Positions 28,318 to 37,620 of a stretch of DNA of 64,000 nucleotides are shown piece after piece. The notes under the pieces were generated by a model. It ran no database searches and had not been told where the DNA came from. It worked only from the letters and a program-made list of their open reading frames with translations. Every line of letters starts with the position of its first letter. The first letter of the stretch is position 1. The DNA comes from SAR92 clade bacterium (GTDB lineage Bacteria > Pseudomonadota > Gammaproteobacteria > Pseudomonadales > Porticoccaceae). Position numbers and translations under genes: made by a program. The DNA lies in contig JACNKP010000042.1 of NCBI GenBank assembly GCA_014381985.1, positions 1 to 64,000 of the forward strand, read 5' to 3'.

Positions 28318-31038
28318 GTGCTGTTCAAGCCTTCAGAACCAAAAAGCTCGCCCAAAAAAGCGCTCTTAAATGCACCCCTGTTCTTTGACCAAAAACGATT
28401 TCTTCTTGATCTGGACGCGGGTGATCCGATCGTTGTTTTTCGCAATGCGTTAAGCGCGGCCAGGGCCCATTTCAACAACCGGTTTCACGAAGGTGAAGAC
28501 GTTCATACTCTGGTCAATGAAACCGCTCGGTTTGCCGACCTAATATTACGGCTCGCCTGGGAACGATACGAATGGGACAACGATATCAGTTTAATTGCCG
28601 TTGGCGGCTACGGCAGAGGGGAACTCCACCCCTTCTCTGACATCGACTTACTCATTTTAATGCGCCGTGATCGAGGGAAAAGATACCAACAAAGTATCGA
28701 GCAATTTCTGACTTTTTTGTGGGACATAAAGCTTGTCATTGGTCATAGCGTACGGTCTCTATCTCAATGCGTAGATGAAGCAAAAGCAGATATCACTATC
28801 GCGACCAATCTTATGGAAACTCGCTTATTGTGCGGCAATGGCAAACTACTCCAAAGCATGCTTAAAAAAACAGGGCCCGATAGGATTTGGGCATCGTCTA
28901 AATTCTACAGCGGAAAGGTTGAAGAGCAACGAGCCCGACATCAAAAACATGATGATACTGAATATAATCTTGAACCCAATATAAAAGAAGCTCCCGGAGG
29001 CTTGCGCGACATCCAGCTAATCAACTGGACAGCTAAACGTCACTTTCAAGTTGATCGCAGATCACACTTAGTGGGAAAAGGTTTTCTTTCTGAGGAGGAA
29101 TACAGAACACTGCGCCGAGACGAAGAGTTTTTGTGGAAGGTCCGTTATGGCTTGCATCTTATTGCCGGTCGCGCAGAAGAGCGGCTTCTTTTTGATTACC
29201 AGCGCAAACTTTCAGAAATGTTCGGTTATACCGATAGTGATGGCAGACTCGGCGTTGAAAAATTCATGCAACGTTATTATCAGGTTGTAATTTCAATTCG
29301 TGAACTGACAGATGTATTGCTTCAACACCTCGATGAGGCAATATACCGAAAAGGTAAAACAAAGTCTGTTGTCGAAATCAATGATCGATTTCTCATTCGT
29401 GATAATTATCTAGACACCATTGATGCCTTCGTTTTTGTCAGATATCCGTCGGCTTTATTGGAGCTGTTTGTCATTCTAGGAGAGAACGATAGTATTCTTG
29501 GAATAAGAGCAACGGCGATCAGGCAAATCAGGCTGCATCGGAATTTAATTGATGACGAGTTCAGAAACAGCGCAAAAAACAAAGAACTCTTTATGCGTCT
29601 ACTAAAAGTTCCGTTTAAACTCTCGGAACAACTCCAACGGATGAATCGTTACGGTATTCTGGGCAAATATCTCCCTGAATTTGGCAAGATAGTTGGTCAA
29701 ACCCAGCATGATTTATTTCATATATATCCAGTGGACGTGCACACTCTTCAGGTGGTGAGGAATTTACGCCGATTTGTGCGGCCAGAAATGACGAAACTAT
29801 TTCCAATCGCTTCACATATCTATAAAAATTTAGGTAAACCTGAATTAATTATCATTGCTGCCTTGTATCATGATATAGCCAAAGGCCGAGGTGGTGACCA
29901 CTCAAAACTAGGTGCCGCTGATGTCATTGCATTTGGCCTAAGTCATGGCCTGCAACCAGAAGAAATTGATCTTTTAAAGTGGTTGGTGGAAAGCCACCTT
30001 TTGATGTCTACGGTGTCTCAACGAGAAGATACGTCCGATCCCGATGTGATCTACAGATTCGCCTCTCTGGTTGGTGATTTAATGCATCTTGAGCATTTGT
30101 ATTTACTCACCGTCGCCGACATTAACGCCACTAATCCAAGGTTATGGACCGACTGGAAAGGTTCACTGATGCATAACCTTTACTTTGAAACTAAACGAGC
30201 ATTGCAAACTGGTCTTGGATCTCCTGAAAAACGCTCGACTTGGGTAACTTCAGCAAAAAGAGCCGCCCTTGAACGATTAGAGGGTATGGATGTCACTCAA
30301 TCGCAAGCTAAGGAGGTCTGGCATGATGTTGATGACGAGTTCTTTCTGCGGGAGCGTGCGTCAGATATTGCCGCCTTTACAGCTGCTATTATTGCTAATA
30401 AAGATCCTGATGAGCCATTAGTCCTATTACGCGATGTGGGAGTAGAGATACCTATCGCCACCCAAATCTTTGTTTACGCCCGAGACCTAGAGCAAATCTT
30501 TTCAGTGATCGCAACAATTCTTGAACAACTTCAACTCACCATTCAAGACGCACGACTTCAAACTAACAGTCACAATCAAGCTTTTGATGTATTTTACGTA
30601 TTGGACGATGAAGACCGGCCCGTAGGGCAAAATACCGAACTTTGTGAGAAGATTATCAAAGCATTGAAAAAAGGCATTAAGAATCCTAAAAATGTGAACC
30701 CTCCTGTTCGGCGGCGAACATCTCGCCAACTAAAACAGCTGACCATGAAGACCACAACTTCACTGCAAAATGATCCTGAGACCAACACCACAGTACTCGA
30801 AGTTATAACGCCTGATCGCCCGGGACTACTTGCTCATTTGGGTCGTATATTCCTGCGCTACGAGCTAAATCTATGCAACGCTAAGATTGCGACCCTAGGA
30901 GAGCGAGTTGAAGATGTGTTTTATCTCACTGACCGAAACAATCTCCCACTCACTGACCCCGACTTTAATCTGATAATCCAACAAACTATCTGCGAAGAAC
31001 TTGATCAACGAAATAGAGAAGAGACCTATGGCGCTTAG
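28318..31038 (+). CDS. glnD: PII uridylyltransferase / uridylyl-removing enzyme GlnD
   Basis: GlnD senses glutamine and adds or removes UMP on PII proteins to control nitrogen assimilation. I choose the GTG at 28318, 16 bases after the map stop and preceded by CAGGGA, giving 906 residues. A GTG at 28264 would force a 38-base overlap. The nucleotidyltransferase motif GGYGRGELHPFSDIDLLIL lies at about 96-114. An HD domain with ALYHDIAKGRGGDHS sits near residue 515. Two ACT domains end the protein (ITPDRPGLLAHLGRIF in the second). Everything needed for the bifunctional enzyme is visible. Confidence 0.95.
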   Translation: MLFKPSEPKSSPKKALLNAPLFFDQKRFLLDLDAGDPIVVFRNALSAARAHFNNRFHEGEDVHTLVNETARFADLILRLAWERYEWDNDISLIAVGGYGRGELHPFSDIDLLILMRRDRGKRYQQSIEQFLTFLWDIKLVIGHSVRSLSQCVDEAKADITIATNLMETRLLCGNGKLLQSMLKKTGPDRIWASSKFYSGKVEEQRARHQKHDDTEYNLEPNIKEAPGGLRDIQLINWTAKRHFQVDRRSHLVGKGFLSEEEYRTLRRDEEFLWKVRYGLHLIAGRAEERLLFDYQRKLSEMFGYTDSDGRLGVEKFMQRYYQVVISIRELTDVLLQHLDEAIYRKGKTKSVVEINDRFLIRDNYLDTIDAFVFVRYPSALLELFVILGENDSILGIRATAIRQIRLHRNLIDDEFRNSAKNKELFMRLLKVPFKLSEQLQRMNRYGILGKYLPEFGKIVGQTQHDLFHIYPVDVHTLQVVRNLRRFVRPEMTKLFPIASHIYKNLGKPELIIIAALYHDIAKGRGGDHSKLGAADVIAFGLSHGLQPEEIDLLKWLVESHLLMSTVSQREDTSDPDVIYRFASLVGDLMHLEHLYLLTVADINATNPRLWTDWKGSLMHNLYFETKRALQTGLGSPEKRSTWVTSAKRAALERLEGMDVTQSQAKEVWHDVDDEFFLRERASDIAAFTAAIIANKDPDEPLVLLRDVGVEIPIATQIFVYARDLEQIFSVIATILEQLQLTIQDARLQTNSHNQAFDVFYVLDDEDRPVGQNTELCEKIIKALKKGIKNPKNVNPPVRRRTSRQLKQLTMKTTTSLQNDPETNTTVLEVITPDRPGLLAHLGRIFLRYELNLCNAKIATLGERVEDVFYLTDRNNLPLTDPDFNLIIQQTICEELDQRNREETYGA

Positions 31039-31068
31039 TTGTAGCAACCAGAAAGATGGTAGTAGCCA

Positions 31069-32292
31069 ATGAATGCTAATCTTGGGCTATTGCAGGCCTA
31101 TCCTTTTCAGCGCCTAAATGAACTCAAAGCAGGCATTACTCCGCCAGCACATCTAACTCACATTTCACTCTCTATTGGTGAACCGAGACATCCTGCCCCT
31201 GAATTTGTCAAACAGGCTTTAACGGAATCAATTGATAAATTATCTCACTACCCCTCGACTCGAGGCTCAATTGAACTTAGAACATCAATAAGTCAGTGGC
31301 TAGAACAACGATTTCATCTAAGTAAAGATAGCCTAGATCCAGAATCTCACGTTTTGCCGGTCTGCGGCACACGCGAAGCAATCTTCGCCTTCACTCAAGC
31401 AGTCGTAAGTCCAAATGAAGGCCCGGCTAAACCCGTGGTGATTACACCAAATCCGTTTTATCAAATTTATGAAGGTTCAGCCATTCTGGCCGGGGCAGAG
31501 CCTTACCTCTTAGACTGCAATGCTGACAATGTTTTTATCCCGGACCTAGATACCGTGCCACAAGCGATATGGGAACGCTGCCAGCTATTACAGCTATGCT
31601 CTCCAGGAAATCCGACGGGCGCAGTAATGACGATCGCACAAATGCAGCACGCAGTGCATCTGGCAGATCAATATGACTTCGTCATTGCTAGTGATGAATG
31701 TTACTCGGACATTTATCTTGACGAGAGTAAACCCCCGCCAGGCTTACTTGAGGCTTGCAAAGCAATGGATCGTCACGACTATGATCGTTGTGTGGTTTTC
31801 CATAGTCTTTCAAAACGCTCAAATCTACCAGGCCTAAGATCAGGTTTCGTTGCTGGAGATAAAGCCATTTTGAGCCAATTTCTTAACTATAGAACTTACC
31901 ACGGTTGCAGTATGTCTTTACCTGTACAAATTGCCTCCACAGCAGCGTGGAAAGACGAGACTCATACCATCGAAAACAGAACCCTTTACCGCGAAAAATT
32001 TTTAGCAGTTACAGACATCTTGAGGGGCTGCATGACGTTCCCAGAACCTCAAGCCAGCTTTTACCTTTGGGCAGAGACTCCAATTGATGATCAACAGTTT
32101 GCCAAACAGCTCTATTCCCAGCAAAACGTAACCTTACTACCAGGTCAATTTCTATCCCGGCCAACCCCTAACGCAAATCCAGGATTAAATCGTGTTCGAA
32201 TAGCTTTGGTGGCTGAAATTGCAGAGTGCATAGAGGCAGCTCATCGCATAAAAGAATTTATTATCTCTATCGACAGTGCACGAGGTACTTAG
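31069..32292 (+). CDS. dapC: N-succinyldiaminopimelate aminotransferase DapC
   Basis: DapC makes N-succinyl-LL-diaminopimelate in the succinylase branch of lysine and peptidoglycan precursor synthesis. The 407-residue fold-type I aminotransferase has ISLSIGEPRHPAPEFV near the start, SPGNPTGAVMT and SDECYSDIYLDE. The Schiff-base lysine is in FHSLSKRSNLPGLRSGF. The gene stands just before nth and near dapD, a grouping typical of Pseudomonas-like gammaproteobacteria, and supports DapC over a generic aminotransferase. Confidence 0.92.
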   Translation: MNANLGLLQAYPFQRLNELKAGITPPAHLTHISLSIGEPRHPAPEFVKQALTESIDKLSHYPSTRGSIELRTSISQWLEQRFHLSKDSLDPESHVLPVCGTREAIFAFTQAVVSPNEGPAKPVVITPNPFYQIYEGSAILAGAEPYLLDCNADNVFIPDLDTVPQAIWERCQLLQLCSPGNPTGAVMTIAQMQHAVHLADQYDFVIASDECYSDIYLDESKPPPGLLEACKAMDRHDYDRCVVFHSLSKRSNLPGLRSGFVAGDKAILSQFLNYRTYHGCSMSLPVQIASTAAWKDETHTIENRTLYREKFLAVTDILRGCMTFPEPQASFYLWAETPIDDQQFAKQLYSQQNVTLLPGQFLSRPTPNANPGLNRVRIALVAEIAECIEAAHRIKEFIISIDSARGT

Positions 32293-32293
32293 C

Positions 32294-32947
32294 ATGCTAA
32301 AAAAAGCACGTGCGGAGTTCATTTTTGAGCGGTTGACTGAGCTCTACCCTGAGACACCGACTCCACTGACGCACAAAGACAACTTCACGCTTTTAGTGGC
32401 CGTATTATTAAGTGCGCAATGTACTGACGAACGGGTTAACAAGGTCACTCCAGCATTGTTTGCAGAGGCAGATAACCCCTTTGACATGCAAAAAGTGCCT
32501 TTAGATACTATATATAACATAGTACGTCCCTGCGGTCTTGCCCCGCAAAAATCCAAAGCGATTTCAGGTTTATCTAAAATATTAGTCGCCCAACACAATG
32601 GTCAAGTGCCTGAAGATATCAATATTTTGGAAACTTTACCGGGTGTTGGCCACAAGACAGCCAGCGTAGTCATGTCTCAAGGTTTCGGTCATCCTGCCTT
32701 TCCCGTGGATACCCATATTCACCGCCTGGCCCAACGCTGGGGACTGACCAAAGGCAAAAATGTAACGCAAACTGAGCGTGATTTAAAAAGACTCTTCAAG
32801 CGAGAACACTGGAATAGCCTGCACTTACAAATCATTTTCTATGGCCGAGAGTTCTGCTCGGCCCGAGGCTGTGACGGCACAACCTGTGATATCTGTACCA
32901 CCTGCTACCCCAATCGCAAAAATCCGTTCGTCGCAAAGAAACCTTAA
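32294..32947 (+). CDS. nth: Endonuclease III with atypical iron-sulfur ligand spacing
   Basis: Nth is a DNA glycosylase/AP lyase for oxidised pyrimidines. The ATG at 32294, one base after the dapC stop, gives 217 residues. The helix-hairpin-helix LPGVGHKTASVV carries the catalytic K121, and D139 lies in VDTHIHR, as in E. coli (K120, D138). The C-terminal cysteines are C188, C193, C198, C201 and C204. E. coli spacing is C-X6-C-X2-C-X5-C; here the best four read C-X9-C-X2-C-X2-C. The active site is intact but the cluster loop differs. Confidence 0.93.
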   Translation: MLKKARAEFIFERLTELYPETPTPLTHKDNFTLLVAVLLSAQCTDERVNKVTPALFAEADNPFDMQKVPLDTIYNIVRPCGLAPQKSKAISGLSKILVAQHNGQVPEDINILETLPGVGHKTASVVMSQGFGHPAFPVDTHIHRLAQRWGLTKGKNVTQTERDLKRLFKREHWNSLHLQIIFYGREFCSARGCDGTTCDICTTCYPNRKNPFVAKKP

Positions 32948-33014
32948 TGAATCAAAGGTTTTCAAAACTATATTTGGTATCATGACCCCATACTTGTCGA
33001 GAGTCATTTAACCT

Positions 33015-33359
33015 GTGATCATCCTTTTTGGCATCAAGAACTGCGATACCGTGAAAAAAGCTCGCCTATGGCTGTCTGAGCATAATGTCGAACATCGCTT
33101 CCATGATGTTCGAACTGACGGGCTCAAGTTTGAGGAAATCGAAGAGTGGATAGCAAAAACAGATTGGGAGATTATTCTAAATCGGCGCGGAACAACGTGG
33201 CGAAAATTAGATCCTAGCACTCAGGAAAATGTCACTAGAAGCAATATAGCTGAGCTTTTGCTAGCGAACCCTGCAATGATAAAGCGTCCCATATTGGATG
33301 TTAACGGCGTTATTAGCGTTGGTTTTAAGCCCGATCTCTATCATTCAATATTTAATTAA
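33015..33359 (+). CDS. ArsC/Spx-family YffB-like protein
   Basis: The 114-residue protein belongs to the ArsC/Spx thioredoxin-fold family, YffB type. It shows GIKNCDTVKKARLWL with a single Cys (C10), then FHDVRTDGL, the NRRGTTWRKL block and a final KRPILDVNGVISVGFKP. YffB proteins are often annotated arsenate reductase, but a glutathione-dependent thiol role is more likely; the physiological substrate is not established. The start is GTG at 33015 without a clear ribosome binding site. It sits between nth and dapD; yffB is also beside dap genes in enterics. Confidence 0.85.
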   Translation: MIILFGIKNCDTVKKARLWLSEHNVEHRFHDVRTDGLKFEEIEEWIAKTDWEIILNRRGTTWRKLDPSTQENVTRSNIAELLLANPAMIKRPILDVNGVISVGFKPDLYHSIFN

Positions 33360-33384
33360 ATCAAATAAAATTAAGAGCAACCTC

Positions 33385-34413
33385 ATGAGTAGTCTTTATA
33401 GTTTTGGCATTGGCATCGGCACTAAGAACAGGCGCGGAGAGTGGTTAGAGGTTTTTTACCCCACCCCGCTGTTAAACCCGCCTAAAGAACTAGTCAGTGT
33501 CATCACCTCAAGTTTAGGTGCAAACTCAGGTGATATCGAACCCACCACTGACCAACTTTCAGCACTTCACTCTGCACTTAACCACAACGGATATTCTGAG
33601 CTTGCCTCGTCTATCAAAGCATTGATTGAGTCTAGTCGCCCAGTGTCTGCGACCTTACTAACCGCCGATATCCCACCCACTTCAGTGCCACAGGGTTACC
33701 TGAAGTTGCATCTACTCTCCCATCGCTTGGTAAAACCTCACGAAACTGAGCTCGCAGGTATTTTTGGGGTGTTAAAAAATGTCGCTTGGACCAGCGCGGG
33801 AGCCATCGACGTGGAAGAACTTCCTGATAGATTATTACAAGCTAGAGTCGATGGGCAGCCATTGACCGTCGACTCGGTGGACAAGTTCCCTAAGATGGTT
33901 GACTACGTTGTTCCTAGTGGTATACGCATTGCAGACACAAGGCGCGTGCGACTAGGCGCCTATGTCGGCGAGGGGACTACAGTGATGCACGAAGGATTCA
34001 TCAACTTTAACGCTGGCACAGAGGGGCCAAACATGATTGAAGGGCGTGTCTCTGCTGGCGTTTTTTGTGGCGCTGGCTCAGATGTTGGCGGCGGGGCTTC
34101 AATCATGGGCACCCTATCTGGTGGAGGCAGTATGGTCATTGCCCTTGGCGAGAAATGTCTACTAGGTGCTAATTCAGGAGCGGGCATTTCCCTCGGAGAT
34201 CGCTGCACTATTGAAGCCGGGCTTTACATTACGGCTGGCACAATAGTGACCCTGTTGGACGATCAAAATAAGCCAAGCGGTAAAGCCAAGGCTAGAGAGC
34301 TTTCAGGGCATAGCGACTTACTGTTTCGACGAAATTCAATATCGGGCGCGGTTGAATGTCTGACTAATCAGAGCGCTGTTGAGCTAAACGAAGCTCTGCA
34401 CTCATCTAATTAA
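33385..34413 (+). CDS. dapD: Tetrahydrodipicolinate N-succinyltransferase DapD
   Basis: DapD succinylates tetrahydrodipicolinate from succinyl-CoA in lysine synthesis. The ATG at 33385 (MSSLYSFGIGIGTKN) gives 342 residues, matching the long Pseudomonas/actinobacterial class rather than the 274-residue E. coli form. An earlier in-frame start would overlap the previous gene by more than 60 bases. The hexapeptide beta-helix spans about 190-310, with LGAYVGEGTTVMHEGFINFNAG and GRVSAGVFCGAGSDVGGGAS. It acts upstream of DapC and converges on the next gene. Confidence 0.94.
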   Translation: MSSLYSFGIGIGTKNRRGEWLEVFYPTPLLNPPKELVSVITSSLGANSGDIEPTTDQLSALHSALNHNGYSELASSIKALIESSRPVSATLLTADIPPTSVPQGYLKLHLLSHRLVKPHETELAGIFGVLKNVAWTSAGAIDVEELPDRLLQARVDGQPLTVDSVDKFPKMVDYVVPSGIRIADTRRVRLGAYVGEGTTVMHEGFINFNAGTEGPNMIEGRVSAGVFCGAGSDVGGGASIMGTLSGGGSMVIALGEKCLLGANSGAGISLGDRCTIEAGLYITAGTIVTLLDDQNKPSGKAKARELSGHSDLLFRRNSISGAVECLTNQSAVELNEALHSSN

Positions 34414-34428
34414 TAGTTATTGACGAGT

Positions 34429-35766
34429 TTAGGCGCCTAAAAGGCTCTGGCCGCAGACTCTAACAACGTTGCCATTAATACCCGCGGCCTGAGGGCTAAC
34501 AAAAAAACCAATAACTTCAGCCACATCGATCGGCAATCCCCCCTGCCCAAGTGATGACAATCTACGACCCATCTGTCGCGTCAAAAAGGGTATCGCTGCG
34601 GTCATCTGAGTTTCAATGAAGCCGGGTGCTACAGCATTAATGGTAATGCCTCTGGCGGCGCAGGAATCGGCTAGCGTCTCAACCATGCCTATTACCGCTG
34701 ATTTAGAAAAAGCATAATTAGTTTGTCCAACGTTACCGGCAATACCACTAATAGAGGCAACACCTATAATTTTGCCACCATTATCTAAAAGGTCCGTATC
34801 TAAAAGTGCACTATTGATCCGCTGCACGCTGCCCAAATTAACTTGCATCAGCATATTCCACTGATGGTCACTCATGCGCGACAACATTTTATCTCGTGTT
34901 ATGCCCGCATTATGGATAATAGCGTGCAGCTCTCCACCCTTCGTTAAACAGTAGTCGCGCAGATGCACCGCTGCTCCATGGTCAGTAATATCCAAAGGTA
35001 ATGCCATCCCACCTAGACTGCTCATGACTGATATTAGGTCCACTTCTGACTGAGGCACATCCACGCCGATAACCATAGCACCATCCCTTGATAAGACCTT
35101 AGCTATAGCGAGCCCTATACCTCTGGCAGCACCCGTCACTACTACTGTCTTCCCCACTAATGGCCGTTGCCAATCCGCAGCCATAGAAGCTACTGGGCTA
35201 GCTGCAGTCAAGATCTGTGCATTCAAAAAGGCTGACCCCGCTGAGAGGAGGAAGCGAAGCGGAGCCTGCAGCGAGACCTCACCACCCTTATCTACTAGAA
35301 TGAGATTCGCTGTCGCACCATTTCGACCAATTTCTTTGGCTAAAGATTTGATAAACCCATGTAATCCTCGTTGCACCGTGCCCTGCTCAACATCATTCGT
35401 GGCACTGGACTTTAAGCCAACAACAATGACGCGTCCATTGGGGGCCAGTGCTTTTAAACTTTGCTGAAAAAAAGTATGAAGCTGACTACTTTGTTCGGCA
35501 CTAGCGATACCCGAGGCGTCATAAATTAGATGCCCCTTAACGCCCATAGGAGTGCCACCGACGATTAGTTTATTTTCTTTAAGGCATTGTCCAATGGCAT
35601 CCTCAAAAGCGGCGCCATGACTATTCCCCCACAGCACTTGGCCACTCAATTTATGAGGCTCTTTTGGGTCTTCTCGCACCAGAGTCACAGGCTCGGGTAA
35701 CCCCATGGCCGAAAATAGTTTTTTACCTAAGTTTGAATTAGCTAATTCTAAATACGTGTCTGACAC
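34429..35766 (-). CDS. FabG4-type 3-oxoacyl reductase with two Rossmann domains
   Basis: The 445-residue protein matches the high-molecular-weight FabG4 family, which reduces 3-oxoacyl-CoA or -ACP. The N-terminal half (1 to ~205) is a degenerate Rossmann fold without a glycine motif. The C-terminal half is an intact SDR: TGAARGIGLA, HNAGITRDK, the serine in ASISGIAG, and YAFSK with Tyr and Lys. It is divergent from a thiolase gene across 159 bases. Pairing with that thiolase suggests acyl-CoA degradation or exchange rather than core fatty acid synthesis. Confidence 0.87.
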   Translation of the reverse strand: MSDTYLELANSNLGKKLFSAMGLPEPVTLVREDPKEPHKLSGQVLWGNSHGAAFEDAIGQCLKENKLIVGGTPMGVKGHLIYDASGIASAEQSSQLHTFFQQSLKALAPNGRVIVVGLKSSATNDVEQGTVQRGLHGFIKSLAKEIGRNGATANLILVDKGGEVSLQAPLRFLLSAGSAFLNAQILTAASPVASMAADWQRPLVGKTVVVTGAARGIGLAIAKVLSRDGAMVIGVDVPQSEVDLISVMSSLGGMALPLDITDHGAAVHLRDYCLTKGGELHAIIHNAGITRDKMLSRMSDHQWNMLMQVNLGSVQRINSALLDTDLLDNGGKIIGVASISGIAGNVGQTNYAFSKSAVIGMVETLADSCAARGITINAVAPGFIETQMTAAIPFLTRQMGRRLSSLGQGGLPIDVAEVIGFFVSPQAAGINGNVVRVCGQSLLGA

Positions 35767-35925
35767 TCTGCGTTATCCTGTTTAAATGCGATAAACGACA
35801 TTTTACTCTCCGGCCCTAAAATAAGATTGACCTAAATGACAATTTGAGTATTACTGAAGTCATTGGCTTCAAGCCTCAAATCACCTATCCTTAAGTCTTA
35901 ACCAAATTAAAATCACTGGACAAAA

Positions 35926-37209
35926 ATGATGCCCGAGATTCGTAGAGTAGCCATTGTCGGCGGAAGTAGGATTCCATTTGTGCGCAGCAATACCGACTAC
36001 AGTCATGCCAGTAATATGGATATGCTAACAGCCGCCCTGCAGGGATTAGTGGAACGTTTCGATCTAGACGGCGAACGATTAGGTGAGGTAGTCGCCGGCG
36101 CAGTGATGAAACACTCACGTGATTTCAACTTGGCTCGCGAGGCGACTCTAGATTCGGGGCTATCTCTGCAAACACCGGCCTATGATATTCAGCAGGCTTG
36201 TGGGACAGGCTTGGAAGCCGCTATATTGGTCGCAAACAAGATTGCGTTGGGACAAATAAATTCTGGCATTGCCGGTGGCACAGATACCGCCAGCGATGCG
36301 CCAATTGCGCTGAATGAAAAATATCGCCACATGATTTTGAGCCTGAACCGCGCCAAAACCTTGGGACAGCGACTAAAACTTTTTGCCAGTATTCGGCCTA
36401 GTTTTATGATGCCCTTGCTTCCAGCTAATGCTGAACCCCGCACTGGTCTATCCATGGGTCAACACTGTGAACTAATGGTTAAACAGTGGGGCATTAGCCG
36501 TGAAGATCAAGATCAGCTGACATTCAACAGTCATCAAAATCTTATCGCCGCATACGATCGGGGCTTCTTTGCCGATCTTGTCAGGCCCTTTTGTGGCGTT
36601 GAACGCGACGGCATAATGCGCAACACTCCTCTTGAAAAGCTAGCGGCACTAAAGCCGGCCTACGATCGCGAAAATGGCACCTTAACTGCAGCCAACTCCA
36701 CCACACTAACTGATGGTGCCGCCGCGGTGCTCCTTGCTAGCGAAGACTGGGCAAAAGAACGTAATCTCCCTATACAGGCTTACCTAACCCACAGTGAGGT
36801 AGCTGCCGTAGATTTTTACAGTCAAGGGGAAAAGAGCGAAGGCTTGCTGATGGCACCCGCCTATGCTGTGCCACGTTTGCTGGCAAGGGCTGGCCTAATG
36901 TTACAAGACTTTGATTTCTATGAAATTCATGAAGCATTTGCCGCTCAAGCACTATGCACGATGAAGGCATGGGAGGATCCAGACTTTTGTAAAAACAAAC
37001 TTGGCTTAGACAACCCTTTGGGTAGTATTGATAGAACAAAGCTCAATGTTAATGGTTCTAGCGTTGCCACCGGGCATCCCTTTGCCGCAACGGGCCCTAG
37101 AATAATTGCAACACTCGCAAAGTTGTTGGAGCAAAAAGGATCTGGGCGAGGCCTTATTTCTATCTGTGCCGCGGGTGGTCAGGGTGTCACAGCTATAATT
37201 GAGAGGTAG
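35926..37209 (+). CDS. Acetyl-CoA C-acyltransferase (thiolase, FadI-like)
   Basis: This 427-residue thiolase cleaves 3-oxoacyl-CoA. The acyl-accepting Cys is C92 in QQACGTGLE, the active-site His lies in ATGHPFAATGPR, and the second Cys is in SICAAGGQG. The EIHEAFAAQ motif carries the conserved His instead of the Asn seen in many biosynthetic thiolases, a pattern shared with FadI-like enzymes. It starts MM; either ATG (35926 or 35929) may be used. It faces the FabG4-like gene and is followed by repeats and a TetR gene. Confidence 0.9.
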   Translation: MMPEIRRVAIVGGSRIPFVRSNTDYSHASNMDMLTAALQGLVERFDLDGERLGEVVAGAVMKHSRDFNLAREATLDSGLSLQTPAYDIQQACGTGLEAAILVANKIALGQINSGIAGGTDTASDAPIALNEKYRHMILSLNRAKTLGQRLKLFASIRPSFMMPLLPANAEPRTGLSMGQHCELMVKQWGISREDQDQLTFNSHQNLIAAYDRGFFADLVRPFCGVERDGIMRNTPLEKLAALKPAYDRENGTLTAANSTTLTDGAAAVLLASEDWAKERNLPIQAYLTHSEVAAVDFYSQGEKSEGLLMAPAYAVPRLLARAGLMLQDFDFYEIHEAFAAQALCTMKAWEDPDFCKNKLGLDNPLGSIDRTKLNVNGSSVATGHPFAATGPRIIATLAKLLEQKGSGRGLISICAAGGQGVTAIIER

Positions 37210-37311
37210 ATAACAATCCCCAAAAAGTTACGCTTAATGGGTTTCTGCAATCACTTTGGCCCCCAGCTCAATAATAGCGCCTGCCGGTAAAGAGAGGCCC
37301 TAGTACAGAAG

Positions 37312-37547
37312 GATTGAAGTTCTAGCGTCACCTCTTCCTCCCGGGACTTTATAGCATCTGTTCAAGTCATTTTTTCTAGTCTAAAGCACCAAACTAAAAG
37401 TTTTAATTTCATTTAAGCATAAAATCAAAGATTGAAGTGCTATCGTCACGTATCCCTTACAAGGCGTTATATAACTGGTTTAAGTCACCTTTTTGAGCCT
37501 AAAGCAAAACCCAGCGCCTTTTATTGCGTATTAGCATAGAATTAGCA
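37312..37547. repeat. Imperfect 118-bp tandem duplication upstream of the TetR gene
   Basis: Unit 37312-37429 and unit 37430-37547 align without gaps over their first ~83 bases, where about 70 % of bases match by eye. Shared anchors are GATTGAAGT at the start, CTAxCGTCAC at +10, TTYAAGTCA in the middle and CTAAAGCA at about +70. The spacing between anchors is the same in both, which suggests a duplicated regulatory segment. Confidence 0.75.
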
Positions 37548-37562
37548 TAGAATTAGCATAGA
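37530..37562. repeat. Three exact 11-bp tandem repeats (ATTAGCATAGA)
   Basis: ATTAGCATAGA occurs three times head to tail at 37530-37540, 37541-37551 and 37552-37562, about 60 bases before the TetR start. The 11-base period is close to one helical turn. It may be an operator array or slippage DNA. Confidence 0.9.
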
Positions 37563-37620
37563 ATGTGTGCCGGAAGTCTAAATTTGGGCTTGAATAGCAG
37601 AAAATTATACGGGTAACAAA

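Larger units (their letters stand above)
37210..37620. other. Repeat-rich region between thiolase and TetR gene
   Basis: No gene is seen in these 411 bases. They contain two adjacent 118-base repeat units and a triple 11-base repeat, both listed separately. The TetR gene starts right after GGGTAACAAA. The region is the probable target of that regulator or another one. Confidence 0.65.

Noticed and set aside
33015..33359. Arsenate resistance gene arsC
   Set aside because: It has the YffB-type motif and no arsenic genes nearby, so resistance is unlikely.
33298..33384. N-terminal extension of DapD
   Set aside because: It overlaps the YffB-like gene and does not match DapD; MSSLYSFGIGIGTKN is the family start.
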